Shown: positions 17,014-24,532 of the stretch, piece by piece | Layout of the letters: each line of letters starts with the position of its first letter | How positions within the stretch are numbered: position 1 is the stretch's first letter | Origin: Oscillibacter valericigenes Sjm18-20 | GTDB lineage: Bacteria; Bacillota; Clostridia; Oscillospirales; Oscillospiraceae | Length of the DNA: 64,000 bases | Direction of reading: 5' to 3' | Assembly (NCBI GenBank): GCA_000283575.1 | Contig: AP012044.1 | Span: forward strand, 2,418,001 to 2,482,000 | The notes under the pieces: model-generated | What the model was told of the DNA's origin: nothing | The model's database searches: none | Seen by the model: the letters and a program-made list of their open reading frames with translations, nothing else | Made by a program: the position numbers and the translations under genes

Positions 17014-18597
17014 TCACACCGACAGGGACTCGGAAAGCTCCAATCCCGGATTGTGCTTCAGCAAAAAGCCCACGGACCACTCGCCTCCGAAAGCGATGAG
17101 ATAGTGCTCCCGGAAATCCGCCAGAATCTCCGCGCCCATGCACAGCGTGAGGTCTTTCGGGTCCTCCACCGGGCAGGCGGAAATGCGCCGCAGGTGCTCA
17201 TAGGGCAAGCCGTACATATAGAGGTCCACGCCGTACTCGTTTTTCATACGGTACTCAAAGACGTCGAATTGCAGTGTTCCCACCACGCCGACGATGACCT
17301 CCTCCATGCCCGCGCCGGGAACCTTGAATATCTGAATGGCGCCCTCCTGGGCGATCTGCTCCGTCCCCTTGATGAACTGCTTGCGCTTCATGGTATCCTT
17401 GGGACTGACCCGCATGAAATGCTCCGGTTCAAAGGTCGGAATTCCGGAGAATTTAAACTTCTTACCCGGGACAGTAATAGTGTCTCCGATGGAAAAAATT
17501 CCAGGGTCGAACACACCTATAATGTCTCCGGCGTAGGCCTCATCCACAATCTCCCGCTCCGCGGCCATCATGGTCTGGGGCTGGCTCAGGCGCATTTTTT
17601 TGCTGGTCTGCACGTGATAGACCTCGGCGTCCCGCTGGAACTTGCCGGAGCAGATGCGCATGAACGCCAGCCGGTCCCGGTGGGCCTTATTCATATTGGC
17701 CTGGATCTTGAAGACGAAGGCGGAAAAATCGGGTGAGAATGCGTCCACAACGCCGCAGTCCGCCACCCGGCTGAGAGGCGGCGTCGTCATGCGCAAAAAT
17801 TCCTCCAAAAACGGCTCCACGCCGAAGTTGGTCAACGCAGATCCGAAGAACACAGGGCTGAGCTTTCCGGACTGAACGGCTTCCAGATCAAATTCCCGTC
17901 CCGCGCCCAGCAGCTCCACCTCATCCCGCAGGGCGCACCAGCGCTTTTCCCCGATCAGTTCTCCGACCTTCGGGTCATCCAAGTCCACCTCCGTAGCCGC
18001 CGCTTTTTTTCCGTGTCCCTCGCCCTCAAAAAAGAGAATGCGGCGCTTTTCCCGGTCGTAGACTCCCGCAAACTCCCTGCCGCAGCCGATGGGCCAGTTC
18101 ACAGCGTAGGTGTCGATCCCCAGCTCCCGCTCCACCTCTTCACACAGCTCCAGCGGGTCCCGTGTCTCCCGGTCCATCTTGTTGATGAAGGTGAAGATCG
18201 GGATGTTCCGCAGAGCGCAGACCTTGAACAGCTTCCGCGTCTGGGGTTCCACGCCCTTGGCCCCATCGATGACCATGACGGCGGAATCCGCCGCCATCAG
18301 CGTGCGGTACGTATCCTCGGAAAAATCCTGGTGGCCGGGTGTATCCAAAATGTTAATGCAATAGCCCCCGTGCTGGAACTGCATCACCGACGACGTGACG
18401 GAGATGCCGCGTTGACGCTCGATCTCCATCCAGTCGGAGGTTGCGGCCTTGGCGCGTTTGCCTTTGACCTCACCGGCCTGGGCAATGGCGCCGCCGTACA
18501 GCAGAAATTTTTCAGTCAGAGTGGTTTTTCCGGCGTCGGGATGCGAGATGATCGCAAACGTGCGGCGCCGGGAGATTTCTTCTTTCAGGGCGGACAT
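17014..18597 (-). CDS. prfC: Peptide chain release factor 3
   Basis: RF3 is a translational GTPase that ejects RF1/RF2 from the ribosome after termination. The 527 residues show G1 SHPDAGKTTLTEKF, the switch I region with QRGISVTSSV, G3 DTPGHQDFSEDTYRTL and G4 NKMDRETRDP. Domain II and the RF3 C-terminal domain follow (IFKVPGAGMEEVIVGVVGTL). RF3 is patchily distributed in Firmicutes, and some related clostridial proteins act in antibiotic tolerance, but the motif set here is ordinary RF3. The ribosome binding site is AAGGAG. Confidence 0.94.
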   Translation of the reverse strand: MSALKEEISRRRTFAIISHPDAGKTTLTEKFLLYGGAIAQAGEVKGKRAKAATSDWMEIERQRGISVTSSVMQFQHGGYCINILDTPGHQDFSEDTYRTLMAADSAVMVIDGAKGVEPQTRKLFKVCALRNIPIFTFINKMDRETRDPLELCEEVERELGIDTYAVNWPIGCGREFAGVYDREKRRILFFEGEGHGKKAAATEVDLDDPKVGELIGEKRWCALRDEVELLGAGREFDLEAVQSGKLSPVFFGSALTNFGVEPFLEEFLRMTTPPLSRVADCGVVDAFSPDFSAFVFKIQANMNKAHRDRLAFMRICSGKFQRDAEVYHVQTSKKMRLSQPQTMMAAEREIVDEAYAGDIIGVFDPGIFSIGDTITVPGKKFKFSGIPTFEPEHFMRVSPKDTMKRKQFIKGTEQIAQEGAIQIFKVPGAGMEEVIVGVVGTLQFDVFEYRMKNEYGVDLYMYGLPYEHLRRISACPVEDPKDLTLCMGAEILADFREHYLIAFGGEWSVGFLLKHNPGLELSESLSV

Positions 18598-18841
18598 GGC
18601 GTTACTCCTTATTTTTTAAATCCGATTAACCTTTTTAATTTATCACAACGCTAAACATTTTGCAAGGCTTTGTATCCAGTTCCGTCAGCAGGAAAAATTT
18701 CAGGCCCCACCGTTCTATTTTTCCAAAATCACGGCCTTTCACACAACCGTTTTCCCACTTTTGAGAAGGAGCCCTTTGTATCTTTCCAACAAGGACGCCG
18801 ACCTCTATCTCTCCCGGAGATCGGTTGAAAAAGAGCCCCGG

Positions 18842-19039
18842 TTACATTAAAGGGTTCCAGATTGTGTAGGCAGTATGAAAGCCCCTGAGCAGTAAATATT
18901 GAGCTTTAGGCGGAATGGCACCGTTGACGCTGTCCACTCCCATTTTTAACTGCATGCGCTCATGGTCATAAAAATAGATAGATAGTGCAATTCTTTTGTT
19001 TACTTCGGCCAGAGTTCCGGGTTTTGGCGGTAAATACAT
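18842..19039 (-). pseudogene. IS3-family transposase C-terminal remnant
   Basis: A 65-codon fragment contains LSIYFYDHERMQLKMG, which matches the end of the integrase core in IS3-type transposases (consensus around IxFYNxERxQ). The preceding catalytic DDE region is absent and the downstream part has drifted. No terminal inverted repeats or target duplication could be defined. It lies in the 650-base gap between prfC and the NifX-type gene and marks a past insertion. It is not a functional gene. Confidence 0.6.
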
Positions 19040-19098
19040 TTAAAAACTGCGAAAAATTTTCTGTCATGGCACTATGGTAACAGTTTCTCATAATAACA

Positions 19099-19133
19099 CC
19101 CCCTGATGTAGTTCTGTTTCCTACATCAGGGGG
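19099..19133 (+). terminator. Strong hairpin followed by T-tract, orphan
   Basis: A 13-base-pair perfect stem, CCCCCTGATGTAG with its complement, has a nine-base loop and is followed on the plus strand by GGCTTTTTG, the look of an intrinsic terminator. No plus-strand gene precedes it. It may be a leftover of the IS element beside it or the end of an unrecognised small transcript. Confidence 0.6.
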
Positions 19134-19244
19134 GGCTTTTTGTCTATTGTCCGTTTTTTCCGTACCTGTTTACAGCGGGGAAGTGTGAAAGCAACGTATT
19201 TATGCGTTTAAACACATAATTATATGTTATTTAATAATTCGTGT

Positions 19245-19604
19245 TTACTCGCCGCATTCGTCATGATGCTGGTGCTCGTGGCAGACGCTGCCAGTGGTCT
19301 TCAGTTCACCCTTCAGGTAGCGCTCCACCGCCGTCCGCGCGTCGCCGGACGCGCCGGTGATAACCTCGACATCCCGCTCATTGAAAATGTCCACGGCGCC
19401 CTGGCCCATACCGCCGCTGATGATGACTTTTACACCCCGGTCTGCCAAGAAGTTGGGAAGGAATCCGGGCTTGTGGCCGGGATTCTTTACGGATTCCTCT
19501 TTTGTAATCGTATTGTTCTCCACATCGTACAGCATAAAGTTGACACAGTGTCCAAAATGCTCCGTTACATTTTTGCCTTCAGCGGCAACTGCAATTTTCA
19601 TCAT
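19245..19604 (-). CDS. NifX/NifB-like dinitrogenase cofactor domain protein
   Basis: This 119-residue protein belongs to the small NifX/NifY/VnfX/MTH1175 family, whose members bind iron-molybdenum type or other metal-sulfur clusters. The family pattern is clear: MKIAVAAEGKNVTEHFGHC at the start, then GVKVIISGGMGQGAVDIF and ASGDARTAVERYLKGEL, ending in a His/Cys-rich tail (CHEHQHHDEC) that could bind metal. The first ATG at 19604 follows GGAGG at eight bases. It is the last gene of the operon and lies 20 bases from the Mrp-type carrier. Confidence 0.88.
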   Translation of the reverse strand: MMKIAVAAEGKNVTEHFGHCVNFMLYDVENNTITKEESVKNPGHKPGFLPNFLADRGVKVIISGGMGQGAVDIFNERDVEVITGASGDARTAVERYLKGELKTTGSVCHEHQHHDECGE

Positions 19605-19624
19605 TGTTGTTTCCTCCAATTTAA

Positions 19625-20455
19625 TTATTGTCCTGCCAGCTGTTTGCCGACAGCGTCAAACCAGTTTCCGTCAAACTGTTCAATCATCCCATTGTCGCAG
19701 GCGGCCGAAATGTTCGGGTCGATGGGAAGCTTTGCCAGCACCTTCAGCCCGTGCTTTCCGGCAATCTCGTCAATATGGCTTTCCCCGAAGATTTTGTACT
19801 CTTTCCCGTTGTCCGGACACTTGAAATAGGACATGTTTTCCACCAGCCCCAACACGGGGACCTTCATCATCTCGGCCATTCTCAGCGCCTTGGCAACGAT
19901 CATGGAAACCAGCTCCTGCGGCGAGGTGACAATGACGATTCCGTCCACAGGGATGGACTGGAAAACCGTCAGGGGAACGTCGCCGGTTCCGGGGGGCATG
20001 TCGATGAACAAAAAGTCCACGTCACCCCAGATCACGTCCGACCAGAACTGCTTGACCGTATTGGCTAGAATAGGGCCCCGCCAGATCACCGGGTCCGTGT
20101 CATTTTCCAAAAGCAGATTGATCGACATAATTTCAATGCCGGTGCTGCTCTGTTTCGGATACAGCCCCTGCTCACTTCCCTCAGCCTTCCCCTGGATACC
20201 AAAGGCTTTCGGAATTGAAGGCCCTGTTACATCCGCGTCCAGCACGCCCACCCGATATCCAAGCCGCCGCATGGTGACCGCCAGCATGGCGCTGACCGAG
20301 GATTTTCCCACGCCGCCTTTCCCGCTGACAATGCCGATCACTTTTTTAATCTGGCTCAACTCATTGGGCGCAGCCCGGAAATTCGGCTTTTCCCCTCTGC
20401 GGTCGGCGCAATCCTCGCCGCAGCTTCCGCAGTTGTTGTCACAGTGTTCGCTCAT
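19625..20455 (-). CDS. Mrp/Nbp35-type iron-sulfur carrier ATPase
   Basis: This is a P-loop NTPase of the Mrp/ApbC/Nbp35 group, which carries and transfers iron-sulfur clusters. The 276 residues start with a cysteine-rich segment (CDNNCGSCGEDC, residues 5-16), as in Nbp35. They continue with the deviant Walker A GKGGVGKSS, DADVTGPSIPKAFG, and DFLFIDMPPGTGDVPLTV. The usual inter-subunit CxxC appears as CPDN, so only one of the two bridging cysteines is present. The N-terminal cluster may compensate. It sits between the MBL hydrolase and the NifX-like gene. Confidence 0.9.
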   Translation of the reverse strand: MSEHCDNNCGSCGEDCADRRGEKPNFRAAPNELSQIKKVIGIVSGKGGVGKSSVSAMLAVTMRRLGYRVGVLDADVTGPSIPKAFGIQGKAEGSEQGLYPKQSSTGIEIMSINLLLENDTDPVIWRGPILANTVKQFWSDVIWGDVDFLFIDMPPGTGDVPLTVFQSIPVDGIVIVTSPQELVSMIVAKALRMAEMMKVPVLGLVENMSYFKCPDNGKEYKIFGESHIDEIAGKHGLKVLAKLPIDPNISAACDNGMIEQFDGNWFDAVGKQLAGQ

Positions 20456-20471
20456 GGCTTCTCACTCCCTA

Positions 20472-21299
20472 TCAATTGATCTCCAACCGGCTTCCGGCCG
20501 AAAGATAGCTAATCTGATCTCCCATCGCGGCTTTCAGCCGCCGGTAGGCTTCCTGCCCGGTGCAGTGGCAGGTATAATACCGCGCGCCGGTTTGCAGCAG
20601 CTCCCGCGCTACGGCATCCACCGCCTCGGGCGTCTCGCTTTTCCCCAAGCCGCGGCTATGGAGGTGGAAGCCGCCGATGACGATGTCGGGGAAACGGCCG
20701 TTGTCCGCTTGAAACTGCCGGACGATGTTGACAATGCCGCGGTGGGCGCACCCGGCAATCAAAATCGCCCTCCCGTTTTGCCGGATTACCAAATTCTGCT
20801 CATGGGCAAAATCGTCCGGCAAATAGGAGTCCCCTGACTTTTGAAAGAGTTCTGCGTTGCCGGAGGGAACGGGCGTTTCTTCCCGGATCTTCGAAAACAG
20901 CTCCAGCTCCTCATCAAGGATATACCGCCCGTCGCAGAACACAAAGCGCTCACTTGGCAAAAGTCCGGTATCCAGGCCTATATAGGCTTTGGTTCCGTCA
21001 GGCCGGTTGGCATAATGGGGTTCAAAAGCTCGCTTATGCACGTACACATTTGCTTGGCTGTTTTTATTTAGAAAGGTTCTCAGGCCCCCGCCGTGGTCGT
21101 AGTGGCCATGGGATAAAGCAGCAACATCCACCATGGAAAGGTCAACGCCCAGCTTCGCGGCGTTTTCCGCAAACAGCCCGCTGGCGCCGGTGTCGAATAA
21201 CAGCCGGTGCTTTGGGGTCTCCACATACAGGCTCAGCCCGTGCTCATATCCGAAATTTTCAGATACCGAGGTGTTTTCCGATAAAACCTGAATGGTCAT
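20472..21299 (-). CDS. MBL-fold metallohydrolase, MptE/dihydropterin synthase-like
   Basis: The 275 residues form a metallo-beta-lactamase fold with the zinc motif SHGHYDHGGG, the downstream IAGCAHRGIVNIV and GGFHLHS motifs, and a final CHCTG. This is the subgroup annotated as 7,8-dihydropterin-6-methyl-4-(beta-D-ribofuranosyl)aminobenzene-5'-phosphate synthase-like. In bacteria these are regularly neighbours of MinD/NifX-type clusters and their true substrate is unknown. The start overlaps the stop of the preceding ATPase gene by four bases (ATGA). Confidence 0.88.
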   Translation of the reverse strand: MTIQVLSENTSVSENFGYEHGLSLYVETPKHRLLFDTGASGLFAENAAKLGVDLSMVDVAALSHGHYDHGGGLRTFLNKNSQANVYVHKRAFEPHYANRPDGTKAYIGLDTGLLPSERFVFCDGRYILDEELELFSKIREETPVPSGNAELFQKSGDSYLPDDFAHEQNLVIRQNGRAILIAGCAHRGIVNIVRQFQADNGRFPDIVIGGFHLHSRGLGKSETPEAVDAVARELLQTGARYYTCHCTGQEAYRRLKAAMGDQISYLSAGSRLEIN

Positions 21300-22174
21300 G
21301 GTTGGCCGCCTCCCTCAAAAAGCAGGGCCATGGTATGATTATAAACTTCGCGCACCGCATGGCCGGACGGGCAGTCAAGCTCCGCGACACTCTTTCCGCT
21401 GTTGACGGCCCCGACGGCCTCCGGGTCGAACGGAATCGTGCCGGCAAAGGGAATAGAATGTGCCCCGCAGAATTTCCGGATTTCCTCCGTTTTTGCAGAA
21501 TTGGCGTCGGCCTTGTTGACGCAGACCGCCGTTTTTGTACGGAATGTCTCCGCCGTTTTCAGGATGCGCTCCATATCGCTGATGCCGGACAGGGACGGCT
21601 CCGCCACGATCAGAACCATATCCACCCCGCTGATAGAGGCAATGACAGGGCAGCCGATGCCCGGCGAACCGTCAATCACCGCAAGCTCCGCATCCCCGGC
21701 GGTGGCAGCCATCCGCTTTTTCACTTCGGTGACCAGCTTTCCGGACGTGCCGCTGCCCATATTGAGCTTCGCCGTGGAGAAAACACGATCTTCGTCCCGG
21801 TAAAGCGCCAGATCGCCCGCCACGGCGGGCTCCATGGAAACGGCTCCCTCCAGACAGATTTCCGCGCAGACCCCGCAACCCTCGCAGGCAAAGGGCTTTA
21901 CCTGAAACGGCGTTCCGGCCTCGATTGCATCAAACCGACAGTGCTCCCGGCATTTCCCGCAGCCGACGCACCGGTCGGGATCGATCCGGGCCTTTGGCAT
22001 ACCATAGTAACCGGTACGCTCGGTGGGTTTTTCCCAATGGGAAATCAGGTGCAGATTCGGCGCGTCAACGTCGCAGTCCGCATAGGCCCTCGCCTGGGAG
22101 AGCGCAATAAACGCGCCGGCGACGGTTGTCTTTCCGGTGCCGCCCTTACCGCTGAGAATCAGAAGCTGCTTCAT
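21296..22174 (-). CDS. MinD/CooC-like P-loop ATPase with two ferredoxin clusters (copy 1)
   Basis: The 292-residue protein has the deviant Walker A motif SGKGGTGKTTVAGAF, then an inserted 2x[4Fe-4S] ferredoxin domain (CVGCGKCREHC and CEGCGVCAEIC, residues 70-115), then the rest of the ATPase (VIDGSPGIGCPVI, VNKADANSAKTEEI). Such ferredoxin-bearing MinD proteins are thought to act in metallocluster assembly or insertion. The ATG at 22174 has AAAGGAGG at six bases. A 50-residue upstream extension in frame overlaps the previous gene and is not protein-like. It overlaps its paralogue by 29 bases. Confidence 0.92.
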   Translation of the reverse strand: MKQLLILSGKGGTGKTTVAGAFIALSQARAYADCDVDAPNLHLISHWEKPTERTGYYGMPKARIDPDRCVGCGKCREHCRFDAIEAGTPFQVKPFACEGCGVCAEICLEGAVSMEPAVAGDLALYRDEDRVFSTAKLNMGSGTSGKLVTEVKKRMAATAGDAELAVIDGSPGIGCPVIASISGVDMVLIVAEPSLSGISDMERILKTAETFRTKTAVCVNKADANSAKTEEIRKFCGAHSIPFAGTIPFDPEAVGAVNSGKSVAELDCPSGHAVREVYNHTMALLFEGGGQP

Positions 22175-23027
22175 GCCGCGCCTCCTTTCCGATGCGTTCC
22201 AGCAAAGAGGCGAAGAGCGCCTGGAACCGCTCACTTTCCCGCACTGCAATTTTCCCCTCCGAGTTGAGTGCACCCAGCTCTGGGTCAAACGAAATACGCG
22301 CGAGAATGGGAATACCGTGTTCAACGCAGAACGCCTCTGAGGGATTCTCGCTCGTCAGGCATTTGTTCAGCACGGCGCCGCAGGGCTTTTGAAACAGGGT
22401 CACCAGCTCATGCACCATGGCGAGGTTGTGCGCGCCGAACACAGTGGGTTCCGCCACCAGAATGCAGAAGTCCGCATCCCGGATGCTCTCCATCACGGCG
22501 CAGGAGCTTCCGGGCGGACAGTCGATGAAAACGGGACGATCTTGTTTGTTTGAAATTTTTTGCAACAGCGCTTTGATGACCGGGATTCCGGAAGCTTCTC
22601 CGATGTTCAGGCGTCCCGTGTATACGATAACCTTTTCGGAAATGCCGGAGGAAACCGTACCCACAGCCTTCCCTGTTTCACGGATCGCGTTGGCAGGGCA
22701 GAGGAGGGCGCAGCCGCCGCAGGAATGACAGACCTCGTCAAATAGAAGCGGTTTGTTCCCCACAAACGCCAGCGCGTGAAACGCGCAGAACTCCACGCAC
22801 TTGCGACAGCCCGTGCAGCGGGCTGCATCAATTTCGGGAATTTTGACGGTGACCGTTTCCTCGCCGGACACCTCCGGCTTCAAAAAAAGATGTCCGTTTG
22901 GCTCCTCCACATCGCAGTCAAGATATACTGCTTCATTGGCGGCAGCGGCAAGATTTACGGAGACCAGCGTTTTGCCGGTACCGCCTTTTCCACTGAGTAC
23001 CGCGATCGTCCAAGCCTTATCCGCCAT
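22146..23027 (-). CDS. MinD/CooC-like P-loop ATPase with two ferredoxin clusters (copy 2)
   Basis: A 293-residue paralogue of the downstream gene: Walker A SGKGGTGKTLVSVNL, ferredoxin insert CTGCRKCVEFC and CHSCGGCALLC, then FIDCPPGSSCAVMESI and AVLNKCLTSENPSEAF. The two copies probably form a heterodimer, because they are always paired in such clusters. The gene overlaps its neighbours on both sides (11 bases with the NifX-like gene upstream), so the whole run is translationally coupled. Confidence 0.92.
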   Translation of the reverse strand: MADKAWTIAVLSGKGGTGKTLVSVNLAAAANEAVYLDCDVEEPNGHLFLKPEVSGEETVTVKIPEIDAARCTGCRKCVEFCAFHALAFVGNKPLLFDEVCHSCGGCALLCPANAIRETGKAVGTVSSGISEKVIVYTGRLNIGEASGIPVIKALLQKISNKQDRPVFIDCPPGSSCAVMESIRDADFCILVAEPTVFGAHNLAMVHELVTLFQKPCGAVLNKCLTSENPSEAFCVEHGIPILARISFDPELGALNSEGKIAVRESERFQALFASLLERIGKEARHEAASDSQR

Positions 23028-23382
23028 GGCCGTGGAAGCCCGCGTGAAATTCAGCCAGCGGCTGAAGCTTTCCCGCTTTCAGCGCGTCGATATTCTGCTT
23101 TGCCGTTCCGTCGGTGGAGCGGTAAACCGCAATTTTCGCACCGCGCAGGACTTTTTCCGCATTCTCTCCGCAGCGGGGCGTAATCAGGGCATTTGCGCCG
23201 TTGTCCGCCAGAATCTGCGCCGCCTGAATCCCGGCGCCGCCGGAGCTTTCCGCAGCGCTGTTTTTCAGCCACGTGGTTTCGTTCGTATCCGTATCGCAAA
23301 ACAGAAAATAGGGGGCGCGCCCAAAGGACGGGCACACGTCTGCGTTCAGGTCCTGTTCATTCATGGGAATCGTGATTTTCAT
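23017..23382 (-). CDS. NifX/NifB-like dinitrogenase cofactor domain protein
   Basis: This is the second NifX-family protein of the operon, 121 residues: MKITIPMNEQDLNADVCPSF, then ILADNGANALITPRCGENAEKV. It ends in a His/Gly tail (FHAGFHGHGG). The ATG at 23382 has GGAGG at six bases; the ATG at 23388 is fused to that site and unlikely. It overlaps the upstream DUF134 gene by 26 bases. It diverges from the copy at 19.2-19.6 kb and may hold a different cluster or assembly state. Confidence 0.85.
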   Translation of the reverse strand: MKITIPMNEQDLNADVCPSFGRAPYFLFCDTDTNETTWLKNSAAESSGGAGIQAAQILADNGANALITPRCGENAEKVLRGAKIAVYRSTDGTAKQNIDALKAGKLQPLAEFHAGFHGHGG

Positions 23383-23761
23383 GATCATCCTCCGTTTCGT
23401 TTTCCGTATTTTCAAGGTGCCTGCGGCACCGGCGCTTGCGGCATCCGTTTCCGCCGCAGCCGCGACCTTGTCCGTCACACAGACGGTATTCTCCGCCTTC
23501 GATGATAAGAACTATCCCCCCTACCAGCGACTGGGCAAGCTTTTTTCTCGCGCTGTCATAGATGCCCTGCACGGTCGTGCGTGAAATATCCATCTGGGCC
23601 GCACACTGCTCCTGTGTAAAGCCGTCCAGATCAATCAGCCGGATTGTTTCATACTCGTCCACGGTCATCGTGACCGTTTCATCCGAACGCAGATCCAGCG
23701 GACCAAACCGACTGCTCTCGGGGAGGCAGCAAACCCTTCTCCATTTTCTTGGCCTTGGCAT
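23357..23761 (-). CDS. DUF134 helix-turn-helix regulator
   Basis: The 134 residues have the DUF134 start MPRPRKWRRVCCLPES, an acidic linker, and a sigma-70 region 4-like helix-turn-helix (DEYETIRLIDLDGFTQEQCA, QMDISRTTVQGIYDSARKKL). The Cys/His-rich tail (CGGNGCRKRRC) may sense metal or redox state. DUF134 genes accompany NifX/MinD clusters across anaerobes. As the only DNA-binding protein in the operon it is the natural candidate to bind the GGCATATG repeats in the promoter. GAGGTG precedes the ATG at 23761. Confidence 0.88.
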   Translation of the reverse strand: MPRPRKWRRVCCLPESSRFGPLDLRSDETVTMTVDEYETIRLIDLDGFTQEQCAAQMDISRTTVQGIYDSARKKLAQSLVGGIVLIIEGGEYRLCDGQGRGCGGNGCRKRRCRRHLENTENETEDDHENHDSHE

Positions 23762-23821
23762 CGTTTCACCTCGTTTCAAAACAGAAATGACCGGAGAGTT
23801 CTCCGGCGATTTCTGATTGTC

Positions 23822-24079
23822 TTACAGACTCTCCAATCGCTTGTCGATGGCAGTATGCCGGTCCTTCAGCACGTTCTTTTGTGCTTGAAGAATGTCCCTG
23901 CGATTATCACCCGTAGAATGCCCAATGGCGGAAAACCGGTGGAATCCTTGGCCAAACCCGCGTCGGCAAGCCATGCCGCACCTCAGGCCGGTGTTTTTGT
24001 CCCCGCCTTTACAGAAACCAAGGCCTCTTCCGGTCATCGCACCGGCTCCCATAGGACCGGTTCCGTTTCTTCCTGGCAT
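23822..24079 (-). CDS. DUF5320 small protein
   Basis: The 85-residue protein begins MPGRNGTGPMGAGAMTGRG, the hallmark of DUF5320, followed by a Gly/Cys/His-containing middle and a short C-terminal helix (QAQKNVLKDRHTAIDKRL) that likely forms a coiled coil. Its function is unknown; it is a constant partner of DUF134, NifX-like and MinD-like genes in anaerobes. It is the first gene of the operon, with GGAGG eight bases before ATG 24079. Confidence 0.85.
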   Translation of the reverse strand: MPGRNGTGPMGAGAMTGRGLGFCKGGDKNTGLRCGMACRRGFGQGFHRFSAIGHSTGDNRRDILQAQKNVLKDRHTAIDKRLESL

Positions 24080-24101
24080 ATCATTCACCTCCTGGTATTT
24101 C

Positions 24102-24153
24102 CGGCATATGCCGTTTATAAATTTTATTATAGCAAGTTTCAGGCATATGTCAA
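24102..24153 (-). promoter_or_regulatory. Near-consensus promoter with duplicated GGCATATG element
   Basis: On the minus strand TTGACA (24153-24148), 16 bases and TATAAT (24131-24126) with a TG extension form a nearly ideal SigA promoter. The motif GGCATATG appears twice: at 24142-24149, overlapping the -35 and spacer, and at 24103-24110 inside the perfect palindrome CGGCATATGCCG (24102-24113) just past the start site. Two copies 39 bases apart suggest a repressor that loops or binds cooperatively, probably the DUF134 protein. Confidence 0.75.
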
Positions 24154-24412
24154 TAACTATTTTGATTTTTTCTTCGCACGTTTCTGAAACCGGCGTCAGT
24201 TATAAAAGCCACAATCTATTTAAAATACCACAATTCTGAAATTATTATATAAATTTCGCAGAATATTCCACATATCCGCCCATTTTGCGAAAATATAATG
24301 TAAAATCATCCTATAATGGACTTTTTGTTTTTTTTGTGGGAGGGTGCACCATATATCTCCGCTGCATAAACGCTTATCAATGATGTAATTTTCCCTTTTG
24401 CAGCATAAAGTT

Positions 24413-24461
24413 CCCCCTAGGTAAAACAGTGAAAAAGCAACTCACCGTTTTACCTGGGGGG
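24413..24461. repeat. Long imperfect inverted repeat downstream of the SLH gene
   Basis: CCCCCT-AGGTAAAAC-A-GTGA pairs with TCAC-C-GTTTTACCT-GGGGGG with one mismatch, a stem of about 19 base pairs. It lies 70 bases after the stop of the SLH protein gene and could terminate it, although the following U-tract is weak (AACTTTATG). The rest of 24154-24532 is AT-rich with no gene. Confidence 0.5.
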
Positions 24462-24532
24462 AATATGTCCTTCAAAGGGGCAGGCTTATTAAAATGACTT
24501 TGGGCAGAGATGACCTTGGCGGCGCGATTGGT

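Noticed and set aside
20954..22267. Plus-strand frame of 437 codons over the MinD gene and MBL gene
   Set aside because: Antisense to two certain genes, with no supporting signal.
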